DNA of 64,000 bases from Topomyia yanbarensis (taxonomy: Eukaryota; Arthropoda; Insecta; Diptera; Culicidae), in assembly GCF_030247195.1 (NCBI RefSeq), contig NC_080672.1:399297037-399361036 (forward strand), written 5' to 3'. The position numbers and the translations under genes were made by a program. This document shows, in pieces, positions 59,101-64,000 of this stretch; positions within the stretch are counted from its first letter, which is position 1; each line of letters opens with the position of its first letter. The notes under the pieces are model-generated. The model was given only the letters and a program-made list of their open reading frames with translations. It was not told the DNA's origin and ran no database searches.

Positions 59101-62100
59101 TCACAGATTTATTTATGGGCGGAAAGAGATTGGGGATCGAAAAATCGCTTATAGCACTCAAACGAAAACGTGTTTATACTGCGAACTTTTGTTATTAGAA
59201 AAATAATGTAAAAGAAACCGGAAAAGTATCTGATATTTAGATTGCCAGCCGTGCTCACCTATCGAGGGATAAGACAGTAAAAAAAGATGCACTGAACATA
59301 AATTGCACTCTCATTAGCCCTGTTCAGTTTCTTTTCCCCCCGCACTGGAATTCATATTTCATTGGCTCGCGAAGTTTTCGAAACGCTTCCATAGCGGTTT
59401 CGTAAAATATCCGGCGATGAAGGTTCACAGTTTCGGCGAAAGATAGCAAGCGAGACGAATTAAAACGCGGCGGACTACAAAGGAACTGTATTTATTGTTT
59501 TAACATTTAAACTTTAGGAACGTTTTTTCGACTGGTTTGTTTGACCATTGTATGATTGTGTTGTCTCTTGGCTAAAAACGGTTCTTTTGCGGTGGCAGCG
59601 CGTGGCGACGAAGGTTTGACACCGTGCTGCCATCATTTTCCAGAGAAAATCTGGCAGTTCAACAAAAAATGTCTAGCAAATTCTGTCACTTGACAGCGAC
59701 CTCAAAGTTATTGAAATTTACCATACATTTTAGTCTTCATGGAACGTGTATTGTTCGATTTTTGATTGGGAAAATATAGCCTTGATTTCCAAAATTTGTG
59801 CGTAATAACGTCAATAATTTGAAAATCTGGTAGAGTGAGAGGTTAGCCTTTTTACTGGAAGGTTAAAAAACCGACTGTTCTAGATAAATATGGTATAATG
59901 TCATCCCCGCTGGCGTGTAACGCAGCATTCGGAATATCTGGGAAAATCCGGCATAAGTTAAAACATTTGGCAAAATTGTTGGATTGAGCGAATGTCTGTT
60001 TAATTGGAAAAAAACTGAATGATTCCAGATAAATCTGGAACATTGGTAACGCTGGCCTTGTGAGAACAATGCACGTTTAGTTTTCAACAGAAAAATTGCT
60101 TATTTGGCAACGCTGCCACCAATAATGTCTTGCAAAGAGCATCTGAAGACTTTTTTTCAATAGGTCCAATCTGAGCCGGAGAGAGAGCCTCTCTTTGCTT
60201 ACTTTCTCTTCCGCGAATTACTCGGTCACCTTTCTGATTTCCCTTCAACTCTATGCATAATACGCTAGTAAAAACCTTGGTCTTTCGAAACATACCGATA
60301 AATGTTTAAAAAGTTTTATGGTTTCGCAGTAATAAGCGAAAGAGCAAGCGAAAAAAGAGGGCTCTCATTTGCAGATTGGACCTAATGAAAAAAGTCTTTA
60401 TCTCTACTTTTAGATAAAACCAAAGGCGTTGTTTACTTATGTAAAGGCTCACACAGAATGAAGCCAAATCTACCAATCGAACATGTCACCGGATACCTTT
60501 AGCGTGCGTGCTCGCAAGAAGAGTATTGTTATTGGCAGGAAAAATTTTTACAATAATAGAAGTAAAAAACTCTGTTTATATTTTTACCTTTTCTCAATTT
60601 TTATATTGCTTACAAGAATCAGGAAGTTAACAACCTCCGAACCTCTACAGTGCCATTGAACGACTATCAGGCTTGTTTTCCTTTTTTATGGTTGATAAAT
60701 TCACAAACGGAACGTTACAAAACGCTCGATAATCTTATTCCGAATATTATGACATTCTTCTTCAAAGATATTTATGGTAAGTGATTTCATGAGTGTTGCC
60801 AGCTTTGATAAAACGTTTTCATTACAAGTGACAAGACTGGTGACGTTGTCTCGAAATATTCTCTCCAGTGTGATAAAAAAAGAAATAAACTTCTGTTACA
60901 TACAATAGTGCTTCCCCACTAAAATCTTTAAGATATTATACTTGTACTTTGTAAATTGTTTTAAAAATGGGGTCATACTAATACATGGTGTAAAGCATGC
61001 CTCACAAACAGTATAGTTTTTCGGGACACTCTTATGAATGTATCCTGCAATGGTACACTAGATTATGTTCTGAGTTATCGAACACGCCATCGTCAAAAAT
61101 CTGTTCAGAATACTCCAACTCCACAAGATCCACCTGAAAAAAGGAAGGCATTTTAGACCCAGACTCTATTTGGTGTTATCCACCTGGTATACTCTTTTTC
61201 ATCTGATTTGATTTGTTTGATTTACGGATGCCTTCGGTTAAGTTCATTAACCGTTTTATATCGTCCGACTTATAAAAACATGAAGGAATTTCAGACATGA
61301 ACTGTGACAAAAAAGCAACTTCAAGTTATCTTTAAATTGAAGAGTAGTTGGACGTTATTCAAGCAGTGTTCTTGCAATAAATTTACACTAAAATTTCAAG
61401 TAATAATTAATTTCATTTTTCAACACTCTATGATACAGCAAATTAGCATTAAATGTTAAATGCTTTAAAAATTAAAAAAAAAATCAATGCATAACCAACC
61501 CCCCTAGTTACTATGAAAGCCTTGTTTTGGTATTATAGTAAAACATTGGACTTCACTGCAAATGGTTATTATTGTTCTGTCACAGTGACATGGTTCGTAA
61601 CTGTTCTATTCGAGTGTCAAGTTCATCCGAGAAAAATCCGCTTAAAATAACTTGAGCCCTGCGTTGGCTCGAATTCTTTGAATAAATTTAAACACGTTAT
61701 TGATTAAATAGCATTCAATAAATCAGATGAAATAATGTTTGAAATGATTTTCGCTTCCGTTTGCCACGATAAAGTTGCTTAATTTTTCATTCAGCATGAA
61801 TTTATTTTGTAATTTGATCAAAGTTACTCAAAGTTACCGCAAATATTCCGGATGCCAGAAAAAAATAAATAGTATGTATTCTATGCAGTGTTGCGCATTC
61901 CTCTGTACGGGACTCTATTGTATACAGACTCTAGATAAAACTACTTAAACCAATGATTCGAGTAAAAGAAAATATTTGATGCCTCATTTTTAAATGAAAT
62001 CTATGCACAATTTTGTCACATTTCATCACCAATACACACTTATGGCACATGTGAGGGTTACTTTTGTTTACATTTTAAATAACAAGTTTTTATTATAGTC

Positions 62101-62987
62101 ATCCGATGTTCGTAATAGTTGAGAGACTATTACCGAATAGATATAAGCATCTATTGACTACTATTACTCATTTTCAAAATATTCAATAACAATTTTATGA
62201 AAGATTTTTCTCGAATAGTGATAAATGGCACATAAGATAGCATAGCAACGACATGTGATACCAGTAAAAGTTCGCTCATAAAACAGGTTATTTGTTCAAC
62301 ACATGACTTTCGTGCCAAATATTCAAAAAGTTTGACTCTAGTATTTCCAATTCAACTACACGACTTACCGAAATCATGATTTCCAAACACCGCACAGTGC
62401 GTCCCAACGGTGTTTAGCACCGGCACCATCTGTTCGCCTCGAGTAAAGGTACTCACTAAAATGAAAACACCGCCATGTTTAATAAATACAATCGAAGCCA
62501 GAAAAGCAAATGCAAACAGCTGATACTCACACATACTGGGCGAGAACGCATCCCCGCTGAACAAGACCAGCGGGTTCAAGTGATCGAAAGATTTGACTGC
62601 AGTAGCGAACCGAGCCGCACCACCGATCGGTTCCTGCTTGGAGGTGGCATCAATGTTATACACATCGTTGTAGTGTATGAGGGTTAGCTTATCATTGTTC
62701 GGCACGGAGCTCGTCATACTGTCTAGTTCATTCGGTTGTGCGCCCTGTTTGATCAGTGCACCAGGATTCAGGTGCAGCAGACTCGGTGTGCTGGTCTGTA
62801 GCTGTGTGACGGCCCTTTTACCGGCTTCTCGTACCTCGACTGATGCCTGTCGAGGAAAGGACAAGATTGAATTAGTTATTGCGAATGCGATACAAAATTG
62901 ATTGCTTCCGGACTGTGTAAAGCTCACATCGAGAAGGAGACAAAGCAGCAAGATCAGTGACAGTAATAACTCAAGCCTTGTGTTCAT
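50147..62987 (-). CDS. Secreted 5'-nucleotidase/phosphoesterase family protein
   Basis: Six exons on the minus strand: 62987-62928, 62846-62531, 62455-62369, 51761-50437, 50378-50283 and 50227-50147, about 654 aa, all GT..AG and in frame. MNTRLELLLSLILLLCLLL is a signal peptide. The metallophosphatase motifs are HYNDVYNID (about residue 78), SGDAFSPS (117), FGNHDFDHG (149; the codon for its second D spans the 10.6 kb intron), THMRTPNDIELA and GGHDH. The C-terminal nucleotidase domain has ETNLGNWICD and MINSGTFRSD. No GPI-type hydrophobic tail is seen; the C-terminus is basic and polar. Members hydrolyse nucleotide phosphates using two metal ions. The metal motif has Tyr where many 5'-nucleotidases have His (ND-x-H). 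Nearest annotated relatives are probably the YfkN-like insect proteins. Confidence 0.92.
51810..52740. mobile_element. TA-flanked TIR element with GGGTAAGGTGGGGCAAAT ends
   Basis: The ends GGGTAAGGTGGGGCAAATG and (inverted) GGGTAAGGTGGGGTAAATC sit directly inside TA dinucleotides (51808-51809 and 52741-52742). The motif recurs inside as GGTGGGGTAAACCCGACC near 52000, GGTCGGATTTACCCC near 52334, GGTCGGATTTGCCCC near 52360 and GGGTCGGGTTTACCC near 52700. It is non-coding. It lies in the large nucleotidase intron, its near end about 47 bp from the splice acceptor of exon 4. Confidence 0.82.
52743..53849. other. Intron sequence, mostly unrecognised
   Basis: Part of the large nucleotidase intron. 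No gene. At 53704-53760 a block with GTTTTCGTTTAAGTGCTATAAGCGA is repeated in inverse orientation near 59120-59175. Confidence 0.4.
53850..57085 (+). pseudogene. Ty1/copia retrotransposon relic
   Basis: Domains in copia order, each broken. Gag (DDIDVVCRLLLSLG, RLLDEEIKRRSATSDSSG) is followed by a CX2CX4HX4C knuckle at 54099 (CFDCQKEWHKISDC). Integrase core pieces follow (SRFIVVYLVKSKGKV, KISRLRSDN, then after a disruption of about 470 bp EYVGKEIRSFC, FTVPYSSEQNGVSERRNRTL). The RT (55860-56127) has YSPVAREDKLKILLAV, VQSAFLNGNL and KSLYGLKQA. RNase H ends with FVPTEEQEADIMTKGLPAQQF near 57075. Stops and frameshifts are throughout. No LTRs were identified. A MITE (56262-56563) interrupts it. It lies antisense within the nucleotidase intron. 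Confidence 0.85.
56262..56563. mobile_element. hAT-like MITE inside the copia relic
   Basis: The ends CAGGGCCGGCGGAAA and (inverted) CAGGGGCGGCGAAA are similar. The flanking 8-mers AGTCACGA and GGTCACGA differ at one base, consistent with an aged 8 bp target duplication. Words of the form ACCCACTC/GAGTGGGT recur inside. 302 bp, non-coding. Confidence 0.78.
57090..57615 (+). pseudogene. BEL/Pao-type gag fragment
   Basis: Reading begins near 57093 (GKSQKRLHKLTDLCEQFD) and continues, with a stop near 57210, to GRLPTITLPIFRVDRKQW and NLYENCMHSKNLKNFIKLQYR. The LPxIxLPxF...W...F/Y pattern is typical of BEL/Pao gag. It abuts the copia RNase H end on the left and is cut on the right by the Tc1-like relic. 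Confidence 0.6.
57619..58790 (+). pseudogene. Tc1/mariner-like transposase relic
   Basis: The left terminal sequence AAGGGTGTCCCATATCAAAT follows TA. Coding blocks include the DNA-binding region (HKRVGKVFKRNPIVSVSDVAKKLNL) and MDDETYVKTDFRQLPGQ, holding a catalytic Asp. KRLLPLLKQHVGPTIFW and LEWNEANGVTF follow. Sequence then jumps to WTKMKQVLRKH, so the block bearing the last catalytic acid appears deleted. Stops and frameshifts are frequent. The right end was not located. It is a different family from the DD37E relics in this window. Confidence 0.75.
58867..59079. mobile_element. MITE with GAGAGCCTCTCTTT ends, copy 1
   Basis: The inverted ends include GCAAATGAGAGCCTCTCTTT on the left and its imperfect inverse at 59043-59079. 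The interior CTCTTTGCATAATATGCTAG matches CTCTATGCATAATACGCTAG in the copy at 60148-60396. Non-coding, about 213 bp. Confidence 0.65.
59080..60147. other. Intron sequence, mostly unrecognised
   Basis: Part of the large nucleotidase intron. It contains the inverse partner (59104-59175) of the block at 53704-53760. No gene or RNA recognised. Confidence 0.4.
60148..60396. mobile_element. MITE with GAGAGCCTCTCTTT ends, copy 2
   Basis: The ends GACTTTTTTTCAATAGGTCC and (inverted) GACTTTTTTCATTAGGTCC extend into GAGAGCCTCTCTTT, giving inverted ends of about 45-50 bp. 249 bp, non-coding, same family as 58867-59079. Confidence 0.72.
60397..61984. other. Intron sequence, nothing recognised
   Basis: AT-rich part of the large nucleotidase intron without a supported feature. 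Confidence 0.4.
61985..62262 (+). repeat. Diverged, truncated copy of the 1340-2111 element
   Basis: Colinear blocks match the right half of the 1340-2111 element. These are a CAATTTTGTCAC-like block, CACATGTGAGGGTTACTTTT, GAGAGACTATTACCGAATAG, AAGCATC and a terminal CATAAGATAGCATAGCAACG resembling CATAAGATAGCACAACAGCG. The left half was not found. It sits about 105 bp from the nucleotidase exon at 62369-62455. Confidence 0.6.
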
Positions 62988-64000
62988 GCTTGTGGTCGGG
63001 TGGGTGTGCTGAAGGCGGTGGAGCGTATACTATGTGTGGGAGGAGAAGATAAATAAATTTTGATGGCAACTTTTCTTACGGTTCAGCCTTCCGTTGAATA
63101 AACCATCAAAATGTCATAACGAAATTCTAGAGCAAACATCAAAAGCCAACTGAATGAATGAAACAAGCCAATTTAATTTTAAAAGTCCAACCCTGCTAGT
63201 ACATAAAACATACATACATACACAGACACTAAAGCAAACGTAAAATGGTAGCACATCTAGGAAAATCACGACAACAAAAATTTAAATCCAATGACAATGA
63301 CATTCTCCATCCAGAGGAATATTATTATATACTACAGGCAAAGCCACTCCATCCCCTATTCACCATCTGAGCCGGTAGATAACAGTGGTGAACCGGAACT
63401 AACCGAGTGGCACATTCGTTACACAGCAAAGGGTGGGGGGAAACAACGGGTTGGAGAGGAAAAACAGCAAATTGAACACCTGTTTGAGCCAACCGACGAC
63501 ATTCTTCAGTCCCTGGGACACTTCCGAGGTTTCGATACTGGCGGATCCACTGTCGACCAGGTCGCCCCATTTTGAGCGAAGGGCCGCCTGGGAGGCAAAT
63601 CCGGCCATATTTCCGCTTCCTTATTTTCATCCACGAGTGTGTAGGTTACATTTTTTCGGGAAGTATTTTTCATTGCGCAGTGGGCGACCCCGAAAGTGGT
63701 AGATACAGTCATACAGCCAGGATGGTAATGCGGGCGGCGTAACGAAGCGAGATGAAAGTAATGAGAAAATGATTATGAGTTTGGTGTTCGGCCGTGGAAA
63801 TGATGCTGGTAAAAAATTGCTACTGTCTCAACCAACCCAAGGAAGCTTTATGCAGGTAGCATCGCTATCATTAAAATCAAAACTACAATAATAAAATTCA
63901 AATTCCACGGTGCAGCATCGATTTTTTGAATCTTTTGTCAGCTAGAGGCAATATTTTTTTAAACAGGTGATTACGAGAACCAAAATCAAAATGAAACAAA
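62988..64000. other. Nucleotidase upstream region
   Basis: This holds the 5' leader and presumed promoter of the minus-strand nucleotidase gene. No clear core-promoter motif could be assigned. A possible exon of another gene lies at 63399-63608. Confidence 0.4.
63399..63608 (-). CDS. Possible first coding exon of an unknown gene
   Basis: The minus-strand ATG at 63608 opens MAGFASQAALRSKWGDLVDS, then GSASIETSEVSQGLKNVVGW. This is a soluble-protein-like composition with GC-rich third positions unlike the flanks. The frame loses this character after LKQ near 63480, where CAG|GTG could be a donor. If real, the rest of the gene would lie to the left, around or beyond the nucleotidase gene. Other frames across the same DNA are also open, so this is tentative. 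Confidence 0.3.
   Translation of the reverse strand: MAGFASQAALRSKWGDLVDSGSASIETSEVSQGLKNVVGWLKQVFNLLFFLSNPLFPPTLCCVTNVPLG

Overview
The window is animal nuclear DNA, most likely from a mosquito (probably culicine). This is an inference from three things: short 55-120 bp GT..AG introns in three clear metazoan genes, a very high load of diverse transposable elements, and two relics of the DD37E class of IS630-Tc1-mariner transposons, which was first described from mosquitoes. Genes are sparse; most of the sequence is mobile elements in all states of decay.

Cellular genes: (1) 12599-15564, plus strand, an ER metallopeptidase 1-like (M28) gene in five exons, whose start codon appears to be split by the first intron. 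(2) 15622-15925, minus strand, a tiny two-exon gene for a probable secreted or membrane peptide, ending 57 bp tail-to-tail from gene 1. (3) 27808-30654, minus strand, a complete eight-exon WDR48/UAF1 gene (about 709 aa). (4) 50147-62987, minus strand, a six-exon secreted 5'-nucleotidase/phosphoesterase (about 654 aa) with one 10.6 kb intron packed with transposon debris. A possible further first exon lies at 63399-63608 (minus). These genes show no obvious shared pathway.

Mobile DNA by region. 0-2.1 kb: a LINE reverse transcriptase relic and a 772 bp inverted-repeat element. 2.2-11.4 kb: an R1-clade LINE followed head-to-tail by a second, 5'-truncated copy, nearly identical and carrying the same stops, frameshifts and loss of the catalytic Asp-Asp box. 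17.7-23.7 kb: TA-flanked inverted-repeat elements whose terminal motif recurs inside. 24-26.5 kb: a DD37E relic and a foldback hairpin. 31.3-34.9 kb: more short inverted-repeat elements, including two members of one family. 35.8-48.9 kb: a 13 kb nest whose insertion order can be read from target-site duplications. A tRNA-type SINE is interrupted by a hAT-like element carrying a LINE relic that itself contains a small hAT-like MITE. The SINE edge is interrupted by a coding hAT, which holds a second hAT-like element, which holds a DD37E element, which holds a third hAT-like element. 51.8-62.3 kb (inside the nucleotidase intron): a TA-flanked element, copia and BEL/Pao fragments, a Tc1-like relic and several MITEs.

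Two patterns deserve attention: the self-dating nest at 35.8-48.9 kb, and at least five otherwise unrelated inverted-repeat families sharing one architecture, in which the terminal motif is repeated many times internally. All coordinates were read by eye; no database search or alignment was run.
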